Part shown: positions 19,612 through 30,665 of the stretch, in pieces | Layout of the letters: each line of letters opens with the position of its first letter | Numbering within the stretch: position 1 is the first letter of the stretch | Source: Nocardia cyriacigeorgica | GTDB lineage: Bacteria > Actinomycetota > Actinomycetes > Mycobacteriales > Mycobacteriaceae | Assembly (NCBI RefSeq): GCF_029868385.1 | Contig: NZ_JARWNX010000046.1 | Location: forward strand, 35,179-99,178 | DNA length: 64,000 nt | Reading direction: 5' to 3' | The notes under the pieces: model-generated | Databases searched by the model: none | What the model saw: the letters and a program-made list of their open reading frames with translations, nothing else | Told to the model about the DNA's origin: nothing | Program-made: the position numbers and the translations under genes

Positions 19612-20448
19612 GTGGCAGTAGCGTCGCCCACCGGTTATGGCCTGGACGGGGCGCCCGAACCGGACGATTTCCCGCGTAAGCCGCCCACCCTGTGGATGGA
19701 TTTCGTGATGCTCGGGCTCGCCATCGTCTCGGTGGTGCTGGTCTGCTGGATCACCTTCTTCGAGGTGTCCGAGCAGACCTACCGGACCATCGTGATCACC
19801 GACTTCAGCATCTGCGCGATCTTCGCCGTCGAATTCCTCTGGCGGTGGCGCCGGGCGGGCTGGCCGTGGACCTTCCCGTTCGTCTACTGGTACGAAGTGC
19901 TCGGCATGATCCCGGTGACCACCCCGTGGCTGCGTGGTTTCCGGCTGCTGCGGATCGTGGTGATCCTGGTGCGGTTGGCCCGCGTGGCCGACCGGGTGTT
20001 CGGCGACCGGGTCACCGCCGCGGTGATCAATCGTTCGGTCGGCACCATCGTGGAGACGATCAAACAGCCCGTGACCATGGCCGTGCTCGACGAGGTCGCG
20101 CACGCCCTGCGGGCGGGCCACTACACCCAGAACATCGCCGCCGCACTGGAGGAGAATCGCAAGGAACTCGACGATATGATCGTCGAGTTGATCAAGAACG
20201 ATCCACAGGCGGGCCGGGTCCGCTATCTGCCGTTCCACGACGACATCATCCGGCTGGTCGCCGACACCGTCTTCCGTATTCTGTTCCAGTTCCTCGATGA
20301 TCCGCGTACCGATGAGCTCGTCTCGGATCTGTTGCGGGAGAACATCGATCAGATCCGCGACGCGCTGCGCAACGGTGTGAAGGTGCCGCCATCGGCCTAC
20401 GGCCCCACCCCACTGGAACGCACTGTGCGCCACCACTTCCCGCGCTGA
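19612..20448 (+). CDS. voltage-sensor-like ion transporter family membrane protein
   Basis: A 278-residue protein with about four membrane spans in residues 28-125, resembling the S1-S4 voltage-sensor of ion transport proteins. The S4-like helix is Arg-rich with a three-residue rhythm (RGFRLLRIVVILVRLARVADR). No selectivity-filter pore pair follows; instead the last 140 residues are a soluble helical domain. It could be a voltage-sensing or proton-channel-like protein, or a sensor of membrane state. The GTG start at 19612 has AAGGGA about eight bases upstream. It converges on ltrA with a nine-base gap. Confidence 0.65.
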   Translation: MAVASPTGYGLDGAPEPDDFPRKPPTLWMDFVMLGLAIVSVVLVCWITFFEVSEQTYRTIVITDFSICAIFAVEFLWRWRRAGWPWTFPFVYWYEVLGMIPVTTPWLRGFRLLRIVVILVRLARVADRVFGDRVTAAVINRSVGTIVETIKQPVTMAVLDEVAHALRAGHYTQNIAAALEENRKELDDMIVELIKNDPQAGRVRYLPFHDDIIRLVADTVFRILFQFLDDPRTDELVSDLLRENIDQIRDALRNGVKVPPSAYGPTPLERTVRHHFPR

Positions 20449-20457
20449 GCGCCGGGC

Positions 20458-21669
20458 CTATTCGGCGGCGGCGTGCCGGATCTGGTCCCGCACACCCGCG
20501 TGCCGGACGGTCTCCCAGCCGATCAGTGCGGCCAGTACGACGAACAGCATGATCAGCGCGGCGAGGGCCGGAACCGCTGCGGCCAGGGGAGCAAGCGCGA
20601 TCAGCGCGACCACCGTGACGATGCGCGCCGTGGACAGATTGCCGGTCGCATACTGTTTGAACCCGATCAGCCCGATGAGATAGATCGCCACGCCGCCGTA
20701 CAGGGCGCCGAGCGGAATCCCGTACAGGGCGTCGTGCAGCGTGTGATGGGATTCGTCGCCGACGTAGTACAGCACCTTCTTGAGCCCGAGCGACAGGCCG
20801 ATGATCCCGGCGATCATCGGGAAATGCCAGTACATGTAGCACATCTGGGCGATCTTGATCTGCCGTGTGCCGGTCGCACGCTGTAGGGCGTGTTCCACGG
20901 TGAGCGCGGCGACGTCGAAATAGGCCCACCACAGCAGACCGGAGATGGCGAGGCCGAGCATCGAGGCGAGGGTGATCGGCCAGGAGATGGGCAGCCCGGA
21001 GACTCCGATGCCGATGGAGACGATGGATTCACCCAGCGCGACGATGATGATCAGCCCGTACCGCTCGGAATAGTGACTGGCCGAGGCGAGCCGCCATTCG
21101 GCGCCCGCGAATCGTGTCCACACCCAATCGCCCGCGATCGCGGCGAGCCACAGGGCGATCTGCACCCGGCCCTCGGTGAGTGCCGCGACCACGAGCAGCG
21201 TGGTGCCGAGGGTGATCGAGCCGACCGCCCAGCGCAGGAGCTGCCCGCGCAACTGGGTGTCACCGGCGCTCACCAGCCACATCATCACCAGGTGGACGAG
21301 TCGGACCACCAGGTAGGCGATGGCGAACACCAGCGGTCCGAACCAGCCGCCCGCCAGATCGTCGAAGGCCTCGGGGATGGTGAGCGCGGCGATGAACGCA
21401 CCGCCCATGGCGACGAACATGGCGATCCGCGCGATGCCCTCATCCGCGCGGACCAGATTGCCCAGCCAGGAGTAGGAGATCCACAGCCACCACATCAGGG
21501 CCAGGCACAGCAGCGCGCGCAGCAGGTTCTTCGCCGTGGTCTCTTCCGCGGCCAGGTCGGTGACCATCGTGAACGCGAAGACCAGGACCAGGTCGAAGAA
21601 CAGCTCGAGCTGCGTCACCGAAGAACCCTCGGCCATCGGTCGCAGCCGTGCTCGTGTGGATCCGATCAT
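20458..21669 (-). CDS. low temperature requirement protein A family (LtrA)
   Basis: A 403-residue integral membrane protein with about 11-12 hydrophobic spans. The N-terminal signature SVTQLELFFDLVLVFAFTM and the motif ASASHYSERYGLIIIVALGES are diagnostic of the LtrA family. LtrA was named from a Listeria mutant that fails to grow in the cold; its biochemical role is unknown. A Met 11 residues downstream (MAEGSSV) could be the true start. It is a single gene convergent with the voltage-sensor-like gene. Confidence 0.9.
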   Translation of the reverse strand: MIGSTRARLRPMAEGSSVTQLELFFDLVLVFAFTMVTDLAAEETTAKNLLRALLCLALMWWLWISYSWLGNLVRADEGIARIAMFVAMGGAFIAALTIPEAFDDLAGGWFGPLVFAIAYLVVRLVHLVMMWLVSAGDTQLRGQLLRWAVGSITLGTTLLVVAALTEGRVQIALWLAAIAGDWVWTRFAGAEWRLASASHYSERYGLIIIVALGESIVSIGIGVSGLPISWPITLASMLGLAISGLLWWAYFDVAALTVEHALQRATGTRQIKIAQMCYMYWHFPMIAGIIGLSLGLKKVLYYVGDESHHTLHDALYGIPLGALYGGVAIYLIGLIGFKQYATGNLSTARIVTVVALIALAPLAAAVPALAALIMLFVVLAALIGWETVRHAGVRDQIRHAAAE

Positions 21670-21727
21670 GGATCACATCGTGGCAGCTCATCGGCTGCCG
21701 CACCCGCCGGACAGGCGGGTTCATTCC

Positions 21728-22186
21728 TCATGCGGTTTGAAACGTTTCCGTTTCGGGAAATCGTTCGGCGAACTCGATGAAGGTCTGCACCATCGCCTCG
21801 TTCGCGCGGCGCACGGAGCGCTTGAGCAGGAAGCCGGGAACGGGAATGGGCAGGTACAGCTCGGTGTGGTACCAGACGTGGGTGCCCTCATCGGTCTCGG
21901 TCACCTCGAAGAAGCCGCCGCCCTTCACCCCGCGGGTGCTGTCGACGACCTCCCAGGAGGAGCGGTCGACCTCCCAGTCGTATTCGAGGACCTGGAGGTC
22001 GTTGCTGCCCATCATTTCCGCCTTGACGAAAACCCGGCGCGGTCTGCCCTCGTCATCACGGGTGGCCACGCGCGCATCGGTGTAGGACGACGACCAATCC
22101 GGAAGCATTTCCACTGCCGCCAATGCATCCATGACCTGCGCGGGGTCGGTGTCGACGACGAATCGGATATCGGTCTTCGTACGCAT
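21728..22186 (-). CDS. SRPBCC (START-like) family protein
   Basis: A 152-residue protein of the polyketide cyclase/START-like fold: an N-terminal strand with DPAQVMDALAAVEMLPDW, central antiparallel strands and a long C-terminal helix (RANEAMVQTFIEFAERFPE). The family binds hydrophobic ligands in a deep cavity. Close relatives in Mycobacterium and Nocardia are of unknown function and often sit near fatty-acyl metabolism genes, which are not seen here. It lies 58 bases upstream of ltrA on the same strand and may be co-transcribed with it. Confidence 0.82.
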   Translation of the reverse strand: MRTKTDIRFVVDTDPAQVMDALAAVEMLPDWSSSYTDARVATRDDEGRPRRVFVKAEMMGSNDLQVLEYDWEVDRSSWEVVDSTRGVKGGGFFEVTETDEGTHVWYHTELYLPIPVPGFLLKRSVRRANEAMVQTFIEFAERFPETETFQTA

Positions 22187-22332
22187 GTCTTACCTCCGCA
22201 CCCCCGCATTACCAACGCGCCGATTGTCTCCGGCGGCACAGTGATCGTCAACACTGCGCCTACGGTCGCGTAGGTAGCTATACGGTTGGTCGGCGGCCGA
22301 TTCAGGCCTGCGTCGTGACCGAAATGTGAGGA

Positions 22333-22521
22333 TCAGTTCGAGCCCGGTGGCTCTACCGTCGCATCGGGTCCCGGGTACACCAGCGACTCGTGTCCATCCT
22401 CGAAACGCACGATGTACGGGGGTGAACCGTCCGGTCCTCGCACCTCGACGATCTCGCCGAGATGATCATGGTCGCCCACGATGTGACCGTGCACATGGAG
22501 CCGATCTCCGACGTTCGCCAT
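22333..22521 (-). CDS. DUF1918 domain protein
   Basis: A 62-residue protein with the DUF1918 signature: VGDRLHVHG at the start and GEIVEVRGPDGSPPYIVRF in the middle, ending in an SH3-like barrel. The family is restricted to actinobacteria and has no assigned function. Three ATGs are clustered; the one at 22521 (MANVGDRL) fits the family start and has GGGAG upstream. It is a single gene. Confidence 0.85.
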   Translation of the reverse strand: MANVGDRLHVHGHIVGDHDHLGEIVEVRGPDGSPPYIVRFEDGHESLVYPGPDATVEPPGSN

Positions 22522-22554
22522 CATGGCTCCCATTATCGGGGACAGTGGTGCACA

Positions 22555-23136
22555 TCACAACCCGTTCGGTTCTGCTATGGCGCGCGCGACGGCGGTCTCG
22601 ATCAGGTGGCGGCTCTGCTCCGCGGTGAAGATCTCGGGCAGGGTGAGCCGGTCCACGATCAGCCAGTTCAGGGCCAGGTAGAGCAGTAGCACCGTGTCCT
22701 CGTCGCCGGGCATGCCCGAATCGATGTGGTTGCGGACGTTGTATTCGATATCGGCGCGAACCCGTTCGGTGAGTACCTTGCGCAATTCCGGCCGCCGGGT
22801 CGCCTCCAGGCGCAGTTCCAGTAGGGCGAGGGAGCCGGTGCGGAACGTTTCGAGCCGGTCGACGACGTCGGTCATCAACTCGGTGACCGTCTCCCTGGTC
22901 CGCGGTCCGCCGAGTTTGGCCATCATCGCCGGGCTCGGCTCCAGTCGTTCATAGAACCGGCTGCCGGTCTGGGTCAGCAGATCGTCGCGGTTGGCGAAAT
23001 AGTTCGACGCCGTCCCCGCCGGGACGCCCGCCTCCTTGTCCACTGCGCGAAAGGTCAGCCCGCGCGCTCCCTCGCGGGCGAGGACTTCGATCGCCGCGTC
23101 GACCAGCGCTTGCCGACGTTCGGGGTTGGTCCGCAC
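22555..23136 (-). CDS. TetR-family repressor, divergent from DHFR-like pair
   Basis: A 193-residue TetR regulator. The N-terminal HTH runs over about residues 8-50 (AIEVLAREGARGLTFRAVDKEAG, then AGTASNYFANRDDLL in the recognition helix region); the rest is a helical ligand and dimer domain. GTG at 23136 is chosen as start because GGAG lies nine bases ahead and it places the HTH at the usual distance. A perfect 12-bp palindrome lies 17 bases upstream in the divergent promoter, so it probably represses itself and the gene at 23208. Confidence 0.86.
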   Translation of the reverse strand: MRTNPERRQALVDAAIEVLAREGARGLTFRAVDKEAGVPAGTASNYFANRDDLLTQTGSRFYERLEPSPAMMAKLGGPRTRETVTELMTDVVDRLETFRTGSLALLELRLEATRRPELRKVLTERVRADIEYNVRNHIDSGMPGDEDTVLLLYLALNWLIVDRLTLPEIFTAEQSRHLIETAVARAIAEPNGL

Positions 23137-23152
23137 TTGACACCACTCCATT

Positions 23153-23164
23153 CGTAGTACTACG
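23153..23164. promoter_or_regulatory. palindromic operator CGTAGTACTACG
   Basis: A perfect 12-bp palindrome lies between the TetR start (23136, minus) and the DHFR-like start (23208, plus). A related half-site (CACTAC) follows at about 23174. The position suits a TetR operator controlling both directions. Confidence 0.6.
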
Positions 23165-23207
23165 TTGAAATCACTACAAACAGAGTACAACACATCGGGT
23201 GGTGCAG

Positions 23208-23768
23208 ATGCGAAAGCTTGTCTACTACGTTGCCGTCTCACTGGACGGATACATCGCGGGTCCGGGCGGTGAGTTCGACTTCTATCCGGGCAGCGATGAG
23301 TACACCGAATGGATGTGCGCCGAGTTCCCGGACTCGATACCGAGCGATATTCGGCCGCATATCGGGATGCCGGTGGATACGCCGAACAAGCACTGGGACA
23401 TGGTGCTGATGGGTCGTAGTACCTATGAAGTCGGCGTGCGCAACCCCTTTCCGCCCATGAAGCAGTACGTCATTTCCAGCACCCTCGAGGGCGCCGATCC
23501 TGCCGTAGAGGTGGTCTCCGGTGATCCGGGCGCTCTTGTGCGGGAGCTGAAGCGAGCCGACGGTCTCGACATCTGGCTCTGCGGCGGCGCCACACTCGCC
23601 GGCGCGCTGCTCGACGAGATCGACGAGTTGATCATCAAGAGCTACCCGGTCGTCGCGGGCTCAGGCATCGCAGCCTTCACCGACGCGTTCAATCCGACCC
23701 TGTTCGTCCCCACCGAGCGCAAGAACTTCGACAGCGGAAACCAGGTCACCTGGTACTCGCGCGCCTGA
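23208..23768 (+). CDS. DHFR-like (RibD C-terminal domain) reductase, copy 1
   Basis: A 186-residue NADPH-dependent reductase of the RibD_C/dihydrofolate reductase-like family: [21 protein letters not shown] at the start, a central MVLMGRSTYEVG nucleotide-binding stretch and the family element DIWLCGGATLAGALLDEIDE. Such small proteins reduce pterin or flavin-pathway intermediates or other carbonyls; the substrate is unknown. The start is set by comparison with the paralogue at 23816. It is divergent from a TetR gene and heads a two-gene cassette with 47 bases to its near-copy. Confidence 0.83.
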   Translation: MRKLVYYVAVSLDGYIAGPGGEFDFYPGSDEYTEWMCAEFPDSIPSDIRPHIGMPVDTPNKHWDMVLMGRSTYEVGVRNPFPPMKQYVISSTLEGADPAVEVVSGDPGALVRELKRADGLDIWLCGGATLAGALLDEIDELIIKSYPVVAGSGIAAFTDAFNPTLFVPTERKNFDSGNQVTWYSRA

Positions 23769-23815
23769 ATCGGCCACCGACACACGCTGAACTCTCCGAG
23801 AAAGCAGGACCCCCT

Positions 23816-24391
23816 ATGCGAAAGCTCGTCTACTACGTCGGCATGACCCTCGACGGCTACATCGCCGGCCCGGACGGCGGCATCGAATTCTTTCCGCTCC
23901 CACCGGACTTCACCGAATGGATCGGCGCCGACTACCCGGAAACCCTCCCGACGCACGCCCAGCCCCATTTCGGTGTCGCGCCCGGCACGCCGAACAAGAA
24001 CTTCGACACCCTGGTGATGGGCCGCGGCACCTACGAACCCGGCCTCGCCGTCGGCATCACCAGCCCGTACTCGCATATGCGTCAGTACGTCGTCTCCACG
24101 ACGCTCGAGCGGATCGAGGACCCGGCCGTCGAACTGGTGTCGTCCGATCCGGTGGCGCTGGTGCGCCGGCTGAAGCAGGAGGACGGTATGGACATCTGGC
24201 TGGCGGGCGGCGGCAAACTCGCGGGCGCACTCATCGACGAGATCGACGAACTGATCATCAAGAGCTATCCGGTATCGGCAGGCGCCGGAATCCGTGCGTT
24301 CGACGGCCCGTTCCGCCCGACGCTGTTCACGCCGAGCAAGCGCCGGGAGTTCAGTAACGGCACGCAGGTCACCTGGCTCACCCGGGCCTGA
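23816..24391 (+). CDS. DHFR-like (RibD C-terminal domain) reductase, copy 2
   Basis: A 191-residue paralogue of the gene at 23208 with the same motifs: [33 protein letters not shown] and [20 protein letters not shown]. The pair clearly arose by tandem duplication followed by divergence, mostly in the middle segment. AGGA lies about seven bases ahead of the ATG. Both copies keep intact nucleotide-binding motifs, so both are probably active, perhaps on different substrates or as a heterodimer. A weak hairpin follows at 24392-24414. Confidence 0.83.
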   Translation: MRKLVYYVGMTLDGYIAGPDGGIEFFPLPPDFTEWIGADYPETLPTHAQPHFGVAPGTPNKNFDTLVMGRGTYEPGLAVGITSPYSHMRQYVVSTTLERIEDPAVELVSSDPVALVRRLKQEDGMDIWLAGGGKLAGALIDEIDELIIKSYPVSAGAGIRAFDGPFRPTLFTPSKRREFSNGTQVTWLTRA

Positions 24392-24414
24392 ACCGGCTGG
24401 TCGAACAGGCCGGT
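24392..24414 (+). terminator. possible terminator after the DHFR-like pair
   Basis: Arms ACCGGCTG (24392-24399) and CAGGCCGGT (24406-24414) pair over 8 bp with one bulged G. The hairpin is short and has no T-tract. Confidence 0.35.
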
Positions 24415-24572
24415 CACCGGCGGCAATAGCCCGTCGGCATCGATATCAAACGAGATCCGGTGCCGTTGTGTCCTTTTCCACAGGCTCGGAGGTAGCCCCG
24501 AAATGCCTGGATCAGGGCCGGTACGCTGAAGCACTGGAATCAGCTTGTTTGTCGATCTGGGAGGACCCTGAC

Positions 24573-26875
<2,303 letters not shown>

Positions 26876-26888
26876 GTCCGAAACGACG

Positions 26889-26930
26889 GAGCCCGGCCGC
26901 CGCTGCCGATGCGCAGTGGCGGCCGGGCTC
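26889..26930. terminator. bidirectional hairpin terminator between asd and serine hydrolase
   Basis: A perfect 13-bp stem: GAGCCCGGCCGCC (26889-26901) with GGCGGCCGGGCTC (26918-26930). It sits between convergent genes, six bases from the hydrolase stop. Confidence 0.8.
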
Positions 26931-26936
26931 TCGTTG

Positions 26937-28292
26937 TCAGCGGATACCTGGTGTGCGTGGATCGGGTCCGAGGCAGGCCAGGATCGCGCAACCCGGTGGT
27001 GCGTCGCTGAAGGGTGGTCGCAGCGGCTGGTTCAGGCAGTCGAAGACATTGCAGCCCGGATAGGCCGACGGGCCGACGCCGACGATGGCGAGCAGGATAT
27101 CGGTATCGATGAAGGCGTTCGGGTCCAGCGTCAACGGCGGTTCGACGTACGGTCCCGGATCGGGCACCGGCGGCTCGTGGAAGGCGGCGAACAGTCGGCG
27201 GAAGAACTCGTGCGGCAGTTCGGCCATGTTCTGGATCACGCCGGACGGTCCGTACGCGCTGACGTTGCCGTACATCCCGGTCCACATCACGGTCAGATCC
27301 TGGCTCGGGAAGACGAAGACGTTCTGCATACCCATGCCCGCCATGGAGTACATATCCGGCGGCAGGAAGCTCGCGTTCTCCGCGCAGGCGGGCCCGATCC
27401 AGAACAGGTACCCGTAGCAGTGGTTGGTCGCCGACGGGCTGCGGGCCTTGTCCAGATAGCCCTGTGAGACCAGTTGCCTTGCACCCCAACGTCCGTCGTT
27501 GGCGACGAGCAGCCCGAGCTTGGCCAGATCGTCGGGCGGGATCATCAGATGCGCGTAGCCGTAGGTGTGTCCGACGCGGTCGCGAGCCCAGTAGTAGTCG
27601 CTCCGTGCGATACCGAGCGGATCGAACAGCTCACGCTGCGCGAACTGCTGGAGCGGCTCGCCGACGGCCAGTTCGATCACATACGACAGCAGATCGACAT
27701 TGCGCTGGCTGTAACTGAATACGGTGCCGGGTTCATGGTCGAGTGGCACACCGAGGGCCTGTACCGCGCTGTTCGGATCGAGCGGAATCACGCCGGTGAT
27801 TCCTTCGGTGACCACGCCAACGCGCATCCCCGACGATTCGGTCAGCAGATTCTCCACGGTGATCGCGCGCCGCTGCTGATCACCCAGTTCCGGCGGAAGA
27901 TACCGGCCGATCGGTGCCGAGATATCGAGTTTTCCCTGGTCCGAGGCGATTCCGGCGAGCAGCGAGACGATGCTCTTGGTGACGCTCCAGACATTCCACG
28001 CCACCTGGCCGGTCTGATCATTGGTCGGGCCCTCGCCGATGAGACAGTTGTGCCGGAAGACCTGAACGTTCAACCGATTCCGGGTGCTCGCGAAGGCGAG
28101 TGCGTCGGCGAGCCGCTGCGCGTCGAGTCCGACCGCTTCGGGTTCGGCTCGCTGGGGGTCGCGACCTGATTGCACGGAGCATTCGACGGTCGCGGCGGCG
28201 GCCGGTGCCGCTCCTGCGGATGCGGCGAATACGTGCCCCGCTACCAGTGCAACAGCCGTGACTCCTACGAGGAGTCCACCCAAACGCCCCAT
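26937..28292 (-). CDS. secreted serine hydrolase, class C beta-lactamase/PBP-like
   Basis: A 451-residue exported protein. Residues 1-35 form a signal peptide ending in an Ala-rich stretch. The class C beta-lactamase fold carries Ser103-Val-Thr-Lys106 (SxxK) and Tyr194-Ser-Gln in the YxN position. The usual HxG/KTG triad is not clear (MAGMGMQN may substitute), so it is more likely an esterase or D-amino-acid peptidase than a lactamase. The C-terminal 60 residues hold four Cys (CNVFDC, CAILAC), suggesting a disulfide-stapled tail. The gene is convergent with asd and divergent from furA. Confidence 0.82.
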   Translation of the reverse strand: MGRLGGLLVGVTAVALVAGHVFAASAGAAPAAAATVECSVQSGRDPQRAEPEAVGLDAQRLADALAFASTRNRLNVQVFRHNCLIGEGPTNDQTGQVAWNVWSVTKSIVSLLAGIASDQGKLDISAPIGRYLPPELGDQQRRAITVENLLTESSGMRVGVVTEGITGVIPLDPNSAVQALGVPLDHEPGTVFSYSQRNVDLLSYVIELAVGEPLQQFAQRELFDPLGIARSDYYWARDRVGHTYGYAHLMIPPDDLAKLGLLVANDGRWGARQLVSQGYLDKARSPSATNHCYGYLFWIGPACAENASFLPPDMYSMAGMGMQNVFVFPSQDLTVMWTGMYGNVSAYGPSGVIQNMAELPHEFFRRLFAAFHEPPVPDPGPYVEPPLTLDPNAFIDTDILLAIVGVGPSAYPGCNVFDCLNQPLRPPFSDAPPGCAILACLGPDPRTPGIR

Positions 28293-28634
28293 GCGGATCA
28301 GATTAACGCTCCCACCCCCACCGGGGCGTCATATGCGAAACGCCGCCAGGTCGGGGGAAACCTGGCGGCGCCTGGTCGCCGGACGTCACGCCGACGTCAC
28401 GACTCACGAGTCGATGCCCGGCAAGCGCCTCTCGGCGAGTGGTCGCTCGTAGCGACGAATGGGGTGAGGCCCGGGGCTGCTCGGACACCGACAGCGGGTA
28501 TCAACGAGCGCCTGTCGAGAACTATTCCGGGCCACAGAAGTGATCGGTATCACTACACTGGGCCGCGCGTCATCGACTCGGCAATCGTCCGGTTATTTTC
28601 TTGACTAATTCCAGAAAAGGTGGAGACTCGACGT
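28293..28634. other. intergenic region between serine hydrolase and furA
   Basis: No gene is seen. It holds a stable 11-bp hairpin with a G-rich loop (CGCCGCCAGGT at 28341-28351, ACCTGGCGGCG at 28360-28370, loop CGGGGGAA), a GACGTCACG direct repeat (about 28382-28401), an inverted repeat AGTGAT-CGGT-ATCACT (28539-28554) and the AT-rich furA promoter/operator (28593-28620). Confidence 0.5.
28593..28620 (+). promoter_or_regulatory. furA promoter with FurA-type AT-rich box
   Basis: An AT-rich block containing TTGACT (28601-28606) within an interrupted inverted repeat (TTCT, 11 bases, AGAA). It abuts the furA RBS. Mycobacterial furA genes are autoregulated through an AT-rich box at the same place. 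Confidence 0.55.
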
Positions 28635-29075
28635 ATGCACACCGACGGCACCGATACCCGCGAGCAGTTGCGCGCGGCCGGTCTGCGGGTCACCGCCCCG
28701 CGGGTCGCGGTGCTCGACGCGGTCGCGGCTCGTCCGCATTCCGACGCCGACACCCTCGCCGTCACCGTCCGCGAACATCTGGGCTCGGTCTCCACCCAGG
28801 CCGTCTACGACGTGCTGCACGCCTGCGTCCGCGCCGGCATCCTGCGGCGCATCGAACCGGCCGGGTCGGCGGCGCTCTACGAGGCCAGGACCGGGGACAA
28901 CCATCACCACCTGGTGTGCAGAAACTGCGGCACGGTCGTGGACGTGGACTGTGTCGTCGGCAGCGCCCCCTGTCTACAACCCGACGACGAACACGGTTTC
29001 GCCATCGATGAGGCGGAGGTCGTCTTCTGGGGCCTGTGCCCGAACTGCCGTCCGGACCGACGGCCGACACCCTGA
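28635..29075 (+). CDS. furA: Fur-family regulator, FurA type (oxidative stress)
   Basis: A 146-residue Fur regulator: winged helix over about 1-80 (REQLRAAGLRVTAPRVAVLDAV, then VSTQAVYDVLHACVRAG as recognition region), and a dimer/metal domain with HHHLVCRNCG and CPNC, giving two CxxC pairs that probably bind zinc. FurA proteins repress an adjacent catalase or catalase-peroxidase gene and lose DNA binding on oxidation. The ATG at 28635 is used (GGAG nine bases ahead); a GTG at 28620 is possible. It is 52 bases upstream of katA, so the two probably form an operon. Confidence 0.9.
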   Translation: MHTDGTDTREQLRAAGLRVTAPRVAVLDAVAARPHSDADTLAVTVREHLGSVSTQAVYDVLHACVRAGILRRIEPAGSAALYEARTGDNHHHLVCRNCGTVVDVDCVVGSAPCLQPDDEHGFAIDEAEVVFWGLCPNCRPDRRPTP

Positions 29076-29127
29076 CAGTCCCGGGTCAGCCCACCCGGGT
29101 CCGTTGAACAGCTGAGGAGGCTTCGAT

Positions 29128-30597
29128 ATGACCAAGCCGACAACCACCAACTCCGGCATCGCCGTCGAAAGCGATAACGAATCGCTGACAGCGGGTACCC
29201 AAGGCCCCGTTCTGCTGCACGACCACTACCTGATCGAGAAGCTCGCCCAGTTCAACCGGGAGCGGGTGCCAGAGCGCATCGTGCACGCCAAGGGCGCGGG
29301 CGCCTACGGCGAACTCGTGGTGACCAACCCGGAGATCGCGAAGTACACCAAGGCCAAACTGTTCCAGCCCGGCGCACGCACCGAATCGCTGGTGCGTTTC
29401 TCCACCGTCGCCGGTGAGCAGGGCAGCCCCGATACCTGGCGTGACCCACGGGGTTTCGCGATGAAGTTCTACACCGAGGACGGCAATTACGACCTCGTCG
29501 GCAACAACACCCCGGTCTTCTTCATCAAGGACTCCATCAAGTTCCCCGACTTCATCCGTTCACAGAAGCGTCTGCCCGGCTCGGGCCTGCGCGACCACAA
29601 CATGCAGTGGGATTTCTGGACCCTGCGCCCGGAGTCGGCGCATCAGGTCACCTGGCTGATGGGCGATCGCGGTGTGCCGAAGAGCTATCGGCATATGAAC
29701 GGCTACGGTTCGCACACCTATCAGTGGATCAATGCCGAGGGCCAGCGGGTCTGGGTGAAATACCACTTCCGCACCGATCAGGGCCAGGATTTCCTGACCC
29801 AGGCCGAGGCCGACCGGCTTGCGGGCTCCGACCCCGACCTGCATCGCAAGGATCTGTGGGATGCCATCGAGCGCGGTGATTTCCCCAGCTGGACCGTCTA
29901 TGTGCAGATCATGCCGCTCGATGAGGCCGAGAGCTACCGATTCAACCCGTTCGACCTCACCAAGGTCTGGTCCAAGAAGGACTACCCGCTGATCGAAGTC
30001 GGCAAGTGGACACTCAACCGCAATCCGCGCAACTTCTTCGTCGAGATCGAGCAGGCCGCGTTCGAGCCGTCGAACATCGTGCCCGGTATCGGCTACTCGC
30101 CGGACAAGATGCTGCTCGGCCGGGTGTTCGCCTATGCCGACGCCCACCGCTACCGTATCGGCACCAACTACGCCCAGCTGCCGCCCAACGCACCACGCGC
30201 CGCGGAGGTCAACTCCTACTCCAAGGAGGGCGCGATGCGCTACGACTTCAATGCCCCGGAGGTCCCGGTGTACGCGCCGAACTCCTACGGCGGCCCACAC
30301 GCCGACCCGGAACTCGCCGGTGACGGCGGCCTGTGGGAGTTCGACGGCAAGGCGGTGCGCGCGGGCTACATCCAGCACGCCGAGGACGGTGATTTCACCC
30401 AGCCCGGCACCCTGGTCCGCGAGGTGCTCGACGATGAGCAGCGCGACCGGCTGGTGAACAATATCGTCGGCCACGTGCTCGACGGTGTGCGGGAGCCGGT
30501 GCTGAGCCGGGTCTTCGAGTACTGGAAGAACGTGGACGAAGATCTGGGCAAGCGCGTCGAGGAAGGCGTGCGGGCCGGTCTCAACGGCAACGCCTGA
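29128..30597 (+). CDS. katA: monofunctional haem catalase
   Basis: A 489-residue small-subunit (clade 3) catalase converting hydrogen peroxide to water and oxygen in the cytoplasm. Catalytic His53 ([13 protein letters not shown]) and Asn ([12 protein letters not shown]) are present, and the haem-ligand Tyr lies in [14 protein letters not shown]. The RBS GAGGAGG is strong. It follows furA, an arrangement better known with katG in mycobacteria; here the FurA partner is a true catalase. A terminator follows. Confidence 0.95.
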   Translation: MTKPTTTNSGIAVESDNESLTAGTQGPVLLHDHYLIEKLAQFNRERVPERIVHAKGAGAYGELVVTNPEIAKYTKAKLFQPGARTESLVRFSTVAGEQGSPDTWRDPRGFAMKFYTEDGNYDLVGNNTPVFFIKDSIKFPDFIRSQKRLPGSGLRDHNMQWDFWTLRPESAHQVTWLMGDRGVPKSYRHMNGYGSHTYQWINAEGQRVWVKYHFRTDQGQDFLTQAEADRLAGSDPDLHRKDLWDAIERGDFPSWTVYVQIMPLDEAESYRFNPFDLTKVWSKKDYPLIEVGKWTLNRNPRNFFVEIEQAAFEPSNIVPGIGYSPDKMLLGRVFAYADAHRYRIGTNYAQLPPNAPRAAEVNSYSKEGAMRYDFNAPEVPVYAPNSYGGPHADPELAGDGGLWEFDGKAVRAGYIQHAEDGDFTQPGTLVREVLDDEQRDRLVNNIVGHVLDGVREPVLSRVFEYWKNVDEDLGKRVEEGVRAGLNGNA

Positions 30598-30609
30598 CCG
30601 TATCGACGA

Positions 30610-30643
30610 TGATGCCCCCGAGCCGCACCGGCCGGGGGCATCA
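30610..30643. terminator. hairpin terminator between katA and TetR gene
   Basis: An 11-bp stem: TGATGCCCCCG (30610-30620) with CGGGGGCATCA (30633-30643), between convergent genes. Confidence 0.75.
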
Positions 30644-30665
30644 CTCGTATCCGGCTATGGCGCGG

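Noticed and set aside
24294..24572. Upstream extension of lysC
   Set aside because: It overlaps the DHFR-like gene in another frame; GTG 24573 has a strong RBS and the expected N-terminus.
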